DNA of 64,000 bases, taken from Clostridiales bacterium. Its GTDB lineage: Bacteria; Bacillota; Clostridia; Christensenellales; Borkfalkiaceae. A model generated the notes under the pieces. The model searched no databases and was not told the DNA's origin. It worked only from the letters and a program-made list of their open reading frames with translations. This document shows, piece after piece, positions 1-7,695 of the stretch. The position numbers and the translations under genes were made by a program. Every line of letters starts with the position of its first letter. The stretch's first letter is position 1. The stretch covers positions 1-64,000 of the forward strand of contig SVIN01000010.1 of assembly GCA_015069495.1 (NCBI GenBank), written 5' to 3'.

Positions 1-335
1 AAAAAATTAACGGAAATTACCTTTCATTTGCATTTTTGTCAAATAAAATCTCATTTCTTTCTTATTCCATTTTTAATCTTCTGAAACCGAACCACAGTTC
101 GGGCTAGCCACTCCCGCGGCGACAGCTTGTATATCATACCACAAACCGTTTACCTTTGTCAAGCATTTTTTCACACTTTTTTAAAGTTTTTTTAATTTTT
201 TTAAAATTCTTTATTTCTCAGTGCTTTTCGCTTGCTCGGTCGCGTTAGCTTGTATATATTACCACTTGCTTCTAACTTTGTCAACTATTTTTTTATGCTT
301 TTTTAAAGTTTTTTGAAAAAAATTGAAAAAAGTTA
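1..335 (-). promoter_or_regulatory. Tandem sigma-A promoters reading leftward out of the window
   Basis: Two promoters face position 1. The distal one has TTGACA (complement of 279-284), a 17-bp spacer and TAATAT (256-261). The proximal one has TTGACA (157-162), an 18-bp spacer and TATGAT (133-138) preceded by TGG, an extended -10. Each is preceded by an A/T tract resembling an UP element, and the two blocks (about 123-205 and 247-330) are imperfect direct repeats. A weaker TTGACA/TAATTT pair lies near 18-40. Doubled promoters with UP-like tracts are typical of rRNA or tRNA operons, so such an operon may lie just left of the window. That is inference: no RNA gene is visible here. No ileS terminator hairpin is apparent. 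Confidence 0.6.
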
Positions 336-3300
336 TTATTTCGACGTTCTAACCAAAGAAAGGGTCACTTTTTCGCCGTTTACATCCACTTCTTTGGTGA
401 TATCCGCGCCTTCAAGAGCACCTTCGGTCACAGCAACCGCCAATACGTCGTCCTTAAACATTGCCGTAGACAATACTTCCTTCGCTTTTCCTTCCGCAAT
501 ATAATATATAGAAATACGGTCGGTAATCAAGAAGTCGGCTTCCTTACGCATTGCTTGCACCTTAGAAACGAGTTCACGTTCGATACCCTCAATGATAAGT
601 TCTTCCGTCAACGCAGTATTGAGTGCAACCGTTACGCCTTTATCACTTGCAGAAATGAAACCCGACTTGCTTTCGGTAAAGATTTGCAAGTCTTCTTCCA
701 CCAAGATAACTTCCGCGTCGTTTTCCATCACGTACTGTCCGCCGTCTTTCACCGCATCCACGACAGCCTTTGCAGCTTTCGCATCGCAATTTTCCAAGAA
801 GGACTTAATCATACCAAGTTTCTTACCGTACTTAGGACCAATTGTCTTCAATTGCGGTTTCAACTTGTACGAGATAAATTCGTTTGCATCTTCCGCGGAT
901 TTGTACGCTTTAATGTTCAGCTCATCCAAGGCAATTGCTTTTAAGCCTTCATCCAAATCCCCTGCTCTTGCCGTAACAACGTACATTTCGGAAAGAGGCT
1001 GACGGTTTTTCACGTTGCCCGCGTTACGAGCCGCACGGCCAAGGTTTACCACATCAAGCACTGTATCCATGCCCTTTTCCAAACGTTCGTCAACCATTGC
1101 CCCATCATATACAGGGAAATCGCAAAGGTGAACGGATTCGGGCGCATCCTTGAAGAATGCAGGGACGAGGTTCAAATACATTTGTTCCGCGATAAACGGT
1201 GTATAAGGCGCAGTCAATTTCGCAAAGGTTGTCAATACATACCAAAGCGTGGTATAAGCCGCCGCCTTGTCTTCCGTCATTTCACTGCCCCAGTATCTAT
1301 CACGGCCGCGACGTACGTACCAGTTGGAAAGGATATCGGAGAAATCCTGCAACGCGCGCGCGCTGTCCGTAATATTATATACCGCAAGGTTTTTATCTAC
1401 TGTATCAATAAGCGTATTGAGTTTGGACAAAATCCACTTATCCATCAAGGAAAGCTTACACGTCTTCAAATCATAATCCGCGGGGTTGTAGTTATCAATA
1501 TCCGCGTACAAACAGAAGAACGCGTAGGTGTTCCACAAAGTACCCATATACTTTCTTTGCGCTTCGCTGACTGCTTCAGGGTAGAAACGCGAAGGCAACC
1601 AAGGTGCGGACGAAGTGTAGAAGTACCAACGTACAGCATCTGCGCCTTGCTTATCCAAAACTGTCCACGGGTCAACAACGTTGCCCTTATGTTTGGACAT
1701 CTTGATACCGTTTTTATCATTTACGTGACCAAGCACGATACAGTTTTTAAACGGCGCCTTGTCAAACAGCAAGGTAGAAATTACAAGTAAGGTATAGAAC
1801 CAACCGCGGGTTTGGTCAACCGCTTCGGAAATGAAGTCCGCAGGGAAGGTCTGTTCAAAGACTTCCTTATTTTCAAACGGGTAGTGATATTGCGCGAAAG
1901 GCATCGAACCGGAGTCAAACCAACAGTCAATAACTTCGGGTGTACGAGCCATTTTGCCACCACACTTACCGCACTTGCAGGTCAAGTTATCCAAGTAAGG
2001 ACGGTGCAATTCGATATCTTTCGGCGCACCGCACTTTTCCGCCAATTCTGCCCGCGAACCGATTACGTCGATTTCACCGCAATCCTCGCAAACCCAAACG
2101 GGCAAAGGCGTACCCCAATAACGATCACGCGACAAGCCCCAGTCGATTACGTTTTCAAGGAAGTTACCCATACGGCCTTCCTTAATCGTGTCAGGCATCC
2201 AGTTTACCGAACGGTTGGTTTCAATCAATCTATCCTTGATTGCCGTAACCTTGATAAACCAGCTGGAACGTGCGTAATAGATGAGCGGAGTATCACAACG
2301 CCAACAGAAAGGATAGTTGTGCATAAATTCCATAGTCTTCAAAAGCAGACCGCGGGATTTTAATTCTTTTACAACCAACGGATCAGCCGCTTGCGCACCA
2401 ACGCCAGTGAAGTCACCGCAACCTGCAGGGAATTTGCCTTCTTCGGTAATCAATTGCACCACGGGCAAGTTGTAACGCTTACCAACCTTATAGTCGTCTT
2501 CACCGAATGCAGGCGCAATGTGAACGACACCCGTACCGTCAGACAAAGTTACGTAGTTGTCGCAAGTAACGTAATGGGATTTTTCGCGGTAGTTGAATTT
2601 TTCCTTCCCGAAAGGATACAACGCTTCATATTCGGTGTATTCAAAATCGATACCTTTCTTCGTGGAAAGAACAGTGTAACCTTCCTCACCAAGTACGTTT
2701 TTCAACAAACCTTCCGCAAGGATATATTTTTCACCGCTTTCTTCCATTTGTACCGTCACGTAGTCGAACGCGGGGTTCATACAAAGCGCAACGTTGGAAG
2801 GCAACGTCCAAGGCGTAGTCGTCCAAGCAAGAATGTAGGTGTTTTCCTCTTTCTTCACCTTAAACTTCACAAATGCCGTCAACTGCTTCACGTCTTTATA
2901 ACCCTGCGCAACTTCGTGCGAGGAGAGCGCCGTTCCGCAACGGGGGCAATAAGGAACGATTTTGTGACCTTTATAAAGCAAACCCTTCTTGTGGATTTCT
3001 TTAAGCGCCCACCATTCCGATTCGATATAATCATCATGATAGGTCACGTAAGGATTGTCCATATCGCACCAGTAACCAACGCGGTCGGACATTTTTTTCC
3101 ATTCGTTGGAATACTGCCAAACGGATTCTTTACATTTTACAATAAAAGGTTCGATACCGTAATTTTCGATTTCGGATTTATTTTCCATGCCGAGCTTCTT
3201 TTCGACTTCGAGTTCTACGGGCAAGCCGTGGGTATCCCAACCAGCTTTTCTCAAAACGTGTTTTCCTTTCATCGTTTGGTAACGGGGCACGATATCCTTC

Positions 3301-3497
3301 ATAACACGGGTCAAAATATGCCCGATGTGCGGTTTACCATTTGCCGTAGGAGGACCGTCGTAGAAGGAGAATTCCGCATTCCCTTCCGTAGCCTGCATAC
3401 TCTTTTCAAATACTTTCTTTTCGTTCCAGTATTCAACAATCTCTTTTTCTCTTTCGACAAAGTTTAAAGAGGTGTCGACTTTCTTATACATAGACAT
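336..3497 (-). CDS. ileS: Isoleucyl-tRNA synthetase, type 2 (eukaryote/archaea-like)
   Basis: Charges tRNA-Ile with isoleucine in the cytosol. The 1053-residue protein carries the class I signatures HIGH at residues 57-60 and KMSKH at 599-603, and an editing (CP1) region with the WTTTPWTLPSN motif near 225-235. Cysteine pairs at 184-187 (CPRC), 399-402 (CWRC), about 470 (CEDC) and about 507 suggest bound zinc. The NGKPHIGH context and length are those of the type-2 IleRS, which in known bacteria tolerates mupirocin. The start is preceded by AGGAG eight bases upstream. No T-box motif was found upstream; instead a MITE-like repeat fills 3531-3712. Confidence 0.97.
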   Translation of the reverse strand: MSMYKKVDTSLNFVEREKEIVEYWNEKKVFEKSMQATEGNAEFSFYDGPPTANGKPHIGHILTRVMKDIVPRYQTMKGKHVLRKAGWDTHGLPVELEVEKKLGMENKSEIENYGIEPFIVKCKESVWQYSNEWKKMSDRVGYWCDMDNPYVTYHDDYIESEWWALKEIHKKGLLYKGHKIVPYCPRCGTALSSHEVAQGYKDVKQLTAFVKFKVKKEENTYILAWTTTPWTLPSNVALCMNPAFDYVTVQMEESGEKYILAEGLLKNVLGEEGYTVLSTKKGIDFEYTEYEALYPFGKEKFNYREKSHYVTCDNYVTLSDGTGVVHIAPAFGEDDYKVGKRYNLPVVQLITEEGKFPAGCGDFTGVGAQAADPLVVKELKSRGLLLKTMEFMHNYPFCWRCDTPLIYYARSSWFIKVTAIKDRLIETNRSVNWMPDTIKEGRMGNFLENVIDWGLSRDRYWGTPLPVWVCEDCGEIDVIGSRAELAEKCGAPKDIELHRPYLDNLTCKCGKCGGKMARTPEVIDCWFDSGSMPFAQYHYPFENKEVFEQTFPADFISEAVDQTRGWFYTLLVISTLLFDKAPFKNCIVLGHVNDKNGIKMSKHKGNVVDPWTVLDKQGADAVRWYFYTSSAPWLPSRFYPEAVSEAQRKYMGTLWNTYAFFCLYADIDNYNPADYDLKTCKLSLMDKWILSKLNTLIDTVDKNLAVYNITDSARALQDFSDILSNWYVRRGRDRYWGSEMTEDKAAAYTTLWYVLTTFAKLTAPYTPFIAEQMYLNLVPAFFKDAPESVHLCDFPVYDGAMVDERLEKGMDTVLDVVNLGRAARNAGNVKNRQPLSEMYVVTARAGDLDEGLKAIALDELNIKAYKSAEDANEFISYKLKPQLKTIGPKYGKKLGMIKSFLENCDAKAAKAVVDAVKDGGQYVMENDAEVILVEEDLQIFTESKSGFISASDKGVTVALNTALTEELIIEGIERELVSKVQAMRKEADFLITDRISIYYIAEGKAKEVLSTAMFKDDVLAVAVTEGALEGADITKEVDVNGEKVTLSLVRTSK

Positions 3498-3530
3498 ATT
3501 TTTTTCTCCTCGTATGAGTTTTTATTGGTT

Positions 3531-3712
3531 ATGTCACAGAGAATGGTTGATTTTAGCTGAAATTTCTTTTCAGCGAATTGACGAGAAAAATACAAGAAAG
3601 ACAAGCGTTTTACGAGGGCGCATACCCCCAGCGGTCTGTAACCGAGTAAATCGCGAAGTATTTCACAGTATTTTACCGTCAAAAATCAACCAAGTGATGT
3701 GACAGAGCCTTT
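3531..3712. repeat. MITE-like interspersed repeat, copy 1
   Basis: A 182-bp sequence matching 14980-15162 closely over its full length. Its ends form an imperfect terminal inverted repeat: TGTCACA, five unmatched bases, then TGGTTGATTTT at each end. An internal stem GCTGAAA/TTTCAGC keeps pairing by a G-U in copy 2. It contains no convincing gene; short reading frames in it are shared with copy 2 and look incidental. It sits immediately upstream of ileS. Confidence 0.75.
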
Positions 3713-3725
3713 TAATTTAAAATAA

Positions 3726-3765
3726 ATAAACCGTAGTGTCTTGGAAAAACACTACGGCTTTTTAA
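3726..3765. terminator. Bidirectional intrinsic terminator
   Basis: CCGTAGTGT pairs perfectly with ACACTACGG across a short A/T-rich loop. T-rich runs follow on both strands (CTTTTT on plus, TTTATTTATTTT on minus). On the minus strand it could end transcripts arriving from 3840 or from the metal-binding gene. Confidence 0.75.
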
Positions 3766-4048
3766 CCACCAAAACAAACCATCATTTGTTGCACTTGATA
3801 ACGGCATGCAAACCCGTATCCGATTACTCTCCCTATATATATTATAATAATGTAGGGGATTTGGTCGAATCAGCTGGCAAGGTGATATCTTTTACGCGCC
3901 CCTTTTTCCTCTCAGCAAAACGGAATTTCTCTGTGCGGGGTTTACGCAAAAGCGTTGTCCTTGATAAACGCTTTTTCATTCAGTTTTATTTATTATATCT
4001 TATTCCAAGATATTTGTAAAGCAATTTGCGGGGATTCTATTGTTTTTG
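3766..4048. other. Unassigned gap with predicted RNA structure
   Basis: No convincing gene is present. On the minus strand a possible promoter (TTCGAC, 17 bp, TATAAT, about 3840-3875) would give a roughly 100-nt RNA beginning GGGAGAGTAATCGG. That RNA has a hairpin at about 3797-3821 (GATA-CGG pairing with CCG-TATC) and would end at the terminator at 3726-3765. On the plus strand AAAAGCG and CGCTTTTT near 3949-3976 could form a weak terminator. It matches none of the riboswitch classes I compared by eye (TPP, THF, glycine, guanidine, T-box). Confidence 0.3.
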
Positions 4049-4279
4049 TTAGCCAAAAATCCCTTTTCGCTTTTCAATCGAAAGCACGTTCATACCCGTA
4101 CCCTCGAAGACTGATTTGATTTGCTCGTCCGTTACGTTTTCATTAGCGTCGATAAAAATCAAACCTTTTTTATAATTCCCCTTTGCCGCGCGCACCCCGT
4201 CGATGAGGGCAATTTTCACCGCCATCTGCTCGGCGCAACGCTGACAGCAAAGGTCGTCAACCGTGATTGTTTTCTTCAT
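4049..4279 (-). CDS. Small heavy-metal-associated (HMA/CopZ-like) protein
   Basis: A 76-residue ferredoxin-fold metal-binding protein of the kind that carries copper(I) or another soft metal to a transporter or enzyme. The N-terminal segment TITVDDLCCQRCAEQM matches the HMA loop, with the metal-binding cysteines at residues 12 and 15 and an extra Cys11. The length suits a single HMA domain. The start chosen is MKKTI; an upstream TTG at 4333 lies inside the repeat copy 4301-4386 and is unlikely. No strong ribosome binding site precedes MKK. No metal ATPase is adjacent, so the metal cannot be named. Confidence 0.75.
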   Translation of the reverse strand: MKKTITVDDLCCQRCAEQMAVKIALIDGVRAAKGNYKKGLIFIDANENVTDEQIKSVFEGTGMNVLSIEKRKGIFG

Positions 4280-4300
4280 ATATTCTGTAAATAACCGCTG

Positions 4301-4386
4301 TGAATGCGCGAGGCTGTCTATAAACATGAGCAATAAGACACCTTACTAGCTGCAAGATTATCTTGCCTGCGTCCAACGTCAGGTTG
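4301..4386. repeat. 67-bp repeat family, copy a (with inserted hairpin)
   Basis: A diverged copy of the sequence at 4454-4520 and 4567-4633. Relative to those it carries about 21 extra bases holding the palindrome GCAAGA-TTA-TCTTGC (4352-4366), inserted between TTAC and TGCGTCC. Confidence 0.7.
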
Positions 4387-4426
4387 CCAGCGTTCCGCTG
4401 GACCTTGTCTAGAGTGTTATCACTCT
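4352..4426. repeat. Hairpin array 3
   Basis: Four small palindromes lie close together: GCAAGA-TTA-TCTTGC (4352-4366), CAAC-GTCAG-GTTG (4374-4386), CCAGCG-TTC-CGCTGG (4387-4401) and AGAGTG-TTAT-CACTCT (4411-4426). Two have the 6-bp stem and 3-base loop seen in the other arrays. Spacers are not constant here. Confidence 0.6.
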
Positions 4427-4453
4427 TTCTTTATTTCACCTCACATATCACTG

Positions 4454-4520
4454 TGAATGCGCGAAGCTGTCTGCAAACACGAGCGAAAAGACACCTTACT
4501 GCGTCCAACGTCAGGTTGGT
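4454..4520. repeat. 67-bp direct repeat, copy b
   Basis: Identical over 67 bases to 4567-4633. It ends with the small dyad CCAAC-GTCAG-GTTGG. The two copies are separated by a 46-bp unrelated spacer. Confidence 0.85.
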
Positions 4521-4566
4521 AAAGTGTATAGATGCGAGCAGTTCAAGGCGCAGGAGTATTTTCAAG

Positions 4567-4633
4567 TGAATGCGCGAAGCTGTCTGCAAACACGAGCGAA
4601 AAGACACCTTACTGCGTCCAACGTCAGGTTGGT
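4567..4633. repeat. 67-bp direct repeat, copy c, abutting the aspS stop
   Basis: Identical to 4454-4520. Its last base is the first base of the aspS stop codon (complement of 4633-4635), so the repeat joins the gene without any gap. No open frame in it resembles a known protein. Confidence 0.85.
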
Positions 4634-5964
4634 TATGGAGAAACGCGGTTGATATCGCGAGGGAACATCGTCGCCTCACGCACGTTCTTCGCACCCAACA
4701 AGTGCATCGTCAAACGTTCCAACCCCAAGCCAAGACCGCCGTGAGGAGGCGCACCGTACTTATGCAACATAAGATAAGTCGCAAATTCTTCGGGGTTCAT
4801 ACCCAATTTTTCCATCTTTGCAACTTGTTCGTTGTAATCATGCACACGCTGACCGCCCGACGTGATTTCCAAACCACGGAACAACAAGTCAAACGACAAG
4901 GTGTATTCGGGATCTTCCGGGTCGTCCATCGTATAGAAAGGACGCTTCTTGGAAGGATAATGGGTAATGAAAATGAAGTCGGAGTTGAACTGCTTCTTTG
5001 CATATTTACCCAAAATTTGTTCTTCTTCAGGGTCAAAGTCCTTCATATCCGTAGGCTGATATTTAAACTTCTTCATGATAACTTCTTTCGCTTCCATGAA
5101 CTTCAATACGGGGATTTCCGTGATTTCAGGGATATCGATGTGGAGAAGTTCCACTTCGTTTTTATATTCCGTCTTCAATAAGTTCATGATATATTTCAAC
5201 ACGCCCGTTTCCATCTGCATGATATCTTCAAAGCTGTCGATGAAGCCCATTTCAAAGTCCATGGAGATATATTCGTTCAAGTGTCTGCTGGTATCGTGGT
5301 GTTCCGCACGGAATACGGGTGCGATTTCGAACACTTTTTCATACACAGCAACCATCGCCTGCTTGTAAAGCTGAGGAGATTGCGCGAGATATACTTGTTT
5401 ACCGAAATAGTCAAGTTTGAACACGTTGGTACCGCCCTCTGCCCCCGCAAAGTTAATCTTCGGCGAGTGAATTTCGGTAAAGCCCTGCTGGGACAAATAT
5501 TCACGGAAACCGCGTTGAATACCTTCCTGCAATTTAAAAATCGCGCGTTCCTTGGGGTTACGCAAGGTAACGGGACGGTAGTCAAGCTTGGTCGAAAGAT
5601 CGCAGTTTACCTGCTTCTTCGTGATAACCACGGGGGGAATTTCCGCGGGGTGGGACAAAAGTTCGATATTGTGGATTTGCAACTCGAAACGCTTGGAACC
5701 GTCCTTGGTTTCGCCCGCAACCACTTTACCCGTAATCTTCGCCGCACATTCTTCTTTTACGTCTTCACTCATGCGATAATCGGAGAAACTTTCCGCGTAT
5801 ACGCATTGAATGGTTTCGCGCGCCGTACGTACGATGACAAACGCAAAGTCGGACATCATACGGATATTGTGAATCGTACCCTTGATGGTCACGATTTCAT
5901 TTTCATACTTTTCAAAATCCGCAAACGATACTACGTTGGATTTCGTTTCGCCTGTAATAAACAT
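4633..5964 (-). CDS. aspS: Aspartyl-tRNA synthetase, archaeal/short type (probably non-discriminating)
   Basis: Aspartylates tRNA-Asp and, if non-discriminating, tRNA-Asn. The 443-residue class II enzyme has an N-terminal OB-fold anticodon domain (about 1-105), motif 2 around FRAEHHDTSRHLNEY, and motif 3 GLGLERLTM followed by the C-terminal MFPRDINRVSP. It lacks the roughly 150-residue GAD insertion of the 590-residue bacterial AspRS, which identifies the archaeal-type form. Enzymes of this form often work with GatCAB to make Asn-tRNA; GatCAB is not in this window, so that is inference. The start has GAGGT five to six bases upstream. It is divergent from the pyridoxamine kinase gene. Confidence 0.93.
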   Translation of the reverse strand: MFITGETKSNVVSFADFEKYENEIVTIKGTIHNIRMMSDFAFVIVRTARETIQCVYAESFSDYRMSEDVKEECAAKITGKVVAGETKDGSKRFELQIHNIELLSHPAEIPPVVITKKQVNCDLSTKLDYRPVTLRNPKERAIFKLQEGIQRGFREYLSQQGFTEIHSPKINFAGAEGGTNVFKLDYFGKQVYLAQSPQLYKQAMVAVYEKVFEIAPVFRAEHHDTSRHLNEYISMDFEMGFIDSFEDIMQMETGVLKYIMNLLKTEYKNEVELLHIDIPEITEIPVLKFMEAKEVIMKKFKYQPTDMKDFDPEEEQILGKYAKKQFNSDFIFITHYPSKKRPFYTMDDPEDPEYTLSFDLLFRGLEITSGGQRVHDYNEQVAKMEKLGMNPEEFATYLMLHKYGAPPHGGLGLGLERLTMHLLGAKNVREATMFPRDINRVSP

Positions 5965-6022
5965 ATTCTACCTCGTTTTGTAAAATTTTGTGTTTTTTTC
6001 TTACGATACCATTTTAATCCGA

Positions 6023-6051
6023 TTGACAAAAAAAAGCAAGGGATTTATAAT
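6023..6051 (+). promoter_or_regulatory. Sigma-A promoter for pyridoxamine kinase
   Basis: TTGACA at 6023-6028, a 17-bp spacer and TATAAT at 6046-6051, with the coding start 37 bases beyond. Confidence 0.85.
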
Positions 6052-6088
6052 ACAATTACAAATTTTCTTTTCAAAGGATAGTAAAAAA

Positions 6089-6913
6089 ATGCGTATATTG
6101 GCCATCAACGACGTTTCCTGCGTAGGAAAATGCTCGCTAACCGCTGCTCTGCCCATCATTTCCGCATGCGGTGTAGAATGCAACGTATTACCAACGGCAA
6201 TCCTTTCCACCCACACTGGCGGATTTTCAGGGTATACTTTTCGGGATTTAACCGATGAGATCGACGGTATTTTGGCACATTGGAAGAGCTTAGGGTTGAA
6301 GTTCGATTATATCCTCAGCGGATATCTTGGTTCCATCGAACAAATTGAATTGGTTGCCCGTATCAGGGAAGAATTTCTACAAGAAAACGGAATCTTCATC
6401 GTCGATCCCGTCATGGGAGACGATGGCAAGCTGTACGCAGGTTTCACCCCCGAATACGTGGAAAAAATGCGCGGGCTTTGCCGTGGGGCGCAATATATTT
6501 TACCCAATCTCACCGAAGCGTGTTTCCTCGCTGATATGCCGTTTCCCTTAACAAAAGACAACGTCTTGGACGGCTTAAAACGCCTGAATGAGCTTTGTCC
6601 CCAACCGATTGTAACAGGGTTGACGGACAACGGAAACGTCTCGGTATACTTCACAGACAAAGAAGGCAACGCTCAATCGCTTGACCACGAAAACGTGGAA
6701 GGATTTTTCTGCGGTGCGGGCGACGTATTTGCTTCGGCGTTCGTGGGATGCCTTGCGCGCGGTAAAAGTGAACGCGAAGCCATTCAACTGTCGGCAGATT
6801 TTGTTGCCGCATCCATTCGGCGCACAGCCGTTGAAGTACCCGATAAACGGTATGGTTTGAATTTTGAAATGGAAATTTTTCCCTTTTTGGAAAAATTAAA
6901 CGGCGCGAAATAG
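6089..6913 (+). CDS. pdxY: Pyridoxamine/pyridoxal kinase
   Basis: Phosphorylates pyridoxal, pyridoxamine or pyridoxine with ATP for salvage of the PLP cofactor. The 274-residue protein has the ribokinase-superfamily PdxK/PdxY layout: N-terminal MRILAINDVSCVGKCSL, the substrate segment LPTAILSTHTGGF, FIVDPVMGDDGKLY mid-protein, and a C-terminal GAGDVFASAFVGCL motif holding the catalytic aspartate. The start is the ATG at 6089, preceded by AAAGGA; an upstream in-frame ATG would place the promoter inside the gene. It is one of only three clear plus-strand protein genes in the window and is followed at once by 6S RNA. Confidence 0.9.
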   Translation: MRILAINDVSCVGKCSLTAALPIISACGVECNVLPTAILSTHTGGFSGYTFRDLTDEIDGILAHWKSLGLKFDYILSGYLGSIEQIELVARIREEFLQENGIFIVDPVMGDDGKLYAGFTPEYVEKMRGLCRGAQYILPNLTEACFLADMPFPLTKDNVLDGLKRLNELCPQPIVTGLTDNGNVSVYFTDKEGNAQSLDHENVEGFFCGAGDVFASAFVGCLARGKSEREAIQLSADFVAASIRRTAVEVPDKRYGLNFEMEIFPFLEKLNGAK

Positions 6914-6943
6914 TTGACAAGCTTCACGTGTATATTGTATAAT
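6914..6943 (+). promoter_or_regulatory. Sigma-A promoter for 6S RNA
   Basis: TTGACA at 6914-6919, an 18-bp spacer and TATAAT at 6938-6943, starting one base past the pdxY stop codon. The predicted start of transcription is about 6949-6951. Confidence 0.85.
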
Positions 6944-6948
6944 TATCA

Positions 6949-7128
6949 TAGATCTGCGGTGTTCGGAGTTCGGCGTATTTGCGGAATCCACATTATATAT
7001 TCGGGAGCGGTCATTCGGGGCGATAGGCAAGGTCTGTTTTACGGAAAGTCCGATGCGTTCAGATGCGGCACCCACCTGCTAAAAGCGGGTTCACCCTTCG
7101 CCGAGGTGCGGCACAGGCGGATTTTTTT
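6949..7128 (+). ncRNA. ssrS: 6S RNA (RNA polymerase regulator)
   Basis: A roughly 180-nt RNA with its own promoter. The 5' end (ATCTGC-gg-TGT) pairs with the 3' end (ACA-g-GCGGAT), closing the molecule as in 6S RNAs. The 3' half holds a C-rich hairpin with a GGGTTCACCC turn followed by GGTGCGGCACAGG, similar to the conserved closing region of bacterial 6S RNA. A T7 run follows at about 7122-7128. 6S RNA binds the housekeeping RNA polymerase as a promoter mimic. The assignment rests on pattern resemblance, not on a covariance search. Confidence 0.72.
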
Positions 7129-7156
7129 GAATATTTTCCCGATCTTCGGGCATAGA

Positions 7157-7188
7157 AAAGGACGGTCAACAGACCGTCCTTTCGTTTT
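7157..7188 (+). terminator. Intrinsic terminator behind 6S RNA
   Basis: AAAGGACGGT (7157-7166) pairs perfectly with ACCGTCCTTT (7173-7182) and is followed by CGTTTT. A small CCCGA/TCGGG hairpin precedes it near 7138-7150. Confidence 0.8.
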
Positions 7189-7233
7189 ATGTACATACTT
7201 TATGCACATTACCGTGTTTTGCGTGTAAATGAT

Positions 7234-7563
7234 TTATTGTTGCGGTACCACTGCGTAGAAAATTAAATCCTCCTCGCCCTCGTTGATTAGACAATGTTCG
7301 CTCCCCTTGGGGCAATAATGACAATCCCCTGCGGATAAAAACTCCTCTTTCCCATCACAAACGGATTTTCCCTTCCCTGAAAGAATGAAAATAATCTCCG
7401 CGCTTGTTTCATGGGTATGCACCCCCACCGTAGAACCAACCGCTAGCCGACCGCGCAAAATTTTGTTTTGCCCATCGGCATAAAGTTTCGCGCACAGCGC
7501 ACCCTCACCGCCATAAAAGTTTTTTAATTCCTTTTCTTCCATTTCGTTTAATTTTATAAGCAT
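7234..7563 (-). CDS. Small cupin-domain protein
   Basis: A 109-residue single-domain cupin. Motif 1 is the segment GSTVGVHTHETSAEIIFILSG with metal-ligand-type histidines, and motif 2 is SAGDCHYCPKGSEHCLINEG. This is a beta-barrel fold used by isomerases, dioxygenases and sensory proteins; the sequence does not say which. The start has AAGGTG five bases upstream. The leader contains a strong hairpin (arms near 7590-7599 and 7611-7620) without an obvious T-run. The gene stands alone, convergent with 6S RNA. Confidence 0.75.
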   Translation of the reverse strand: MLIKLNEMEEKELKNFYGGEGALCAKLYADGQNKILRGRLAVGSTVGVHTHETSAEIIFILSGKGKSVCDGKEEFLSAGDCHYCPKGSEHCLINEGEEDLIFYAVVPQQ

Positions 7564-7663
7564 ATTTCACCTTCTTTTAAGTTAAAGCCGTCGAAAAAGC
7601 CATTCCCTGTTTTTTCGACAATCGTATCCTATCACACAATAAAGCGGATTCGCTTTTATATCA

Positions 7664-7690
7664 ATAAGGACGGCTCGCCACCGTCCTTAT
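7664..7690 (-). terminator. Intrinsic terminator of the zinc-ribbon/SPFH operon
   Basis: ATAAGGACGG (7664-7673) pairs with CCGTCCTTAT (7681-7690) just past the stop codon of the SPFH-like gene. On the minus strand it is followed by TTGATATAAAAG, a weak T-run. Confidence 0.6.
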
Positions 7691-7695
7691 CAATC

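Noticed and set aside
3498-3530. T-box leader for ileS or gltX
   Set aside because: No TGGNACCGCG-type T-box sequence or specifier-loop structure was found on the coding strand of either gene; the space is filled by the interspersed repeat.
3464-3682. 72-codon frame inside repeat copy 1
   Set aside because: The frame exists in both repeat copies only as a by-product of the repeat sequence and runs into ileS.
3840-3990. TPP or THF riboswitch
   Set aside because: GCTGAGAGG and GGGAGAGTA look superficially like parts of these, but the partner segments (GAACCTGATC; GCGGTGAATC) are absent.
4301-4633. CRISPR array
   Set aside because: Repeats are 67-86 bases, unevenly spaced, only three in number, one carries a hairpin insert, and no cas gene is near.
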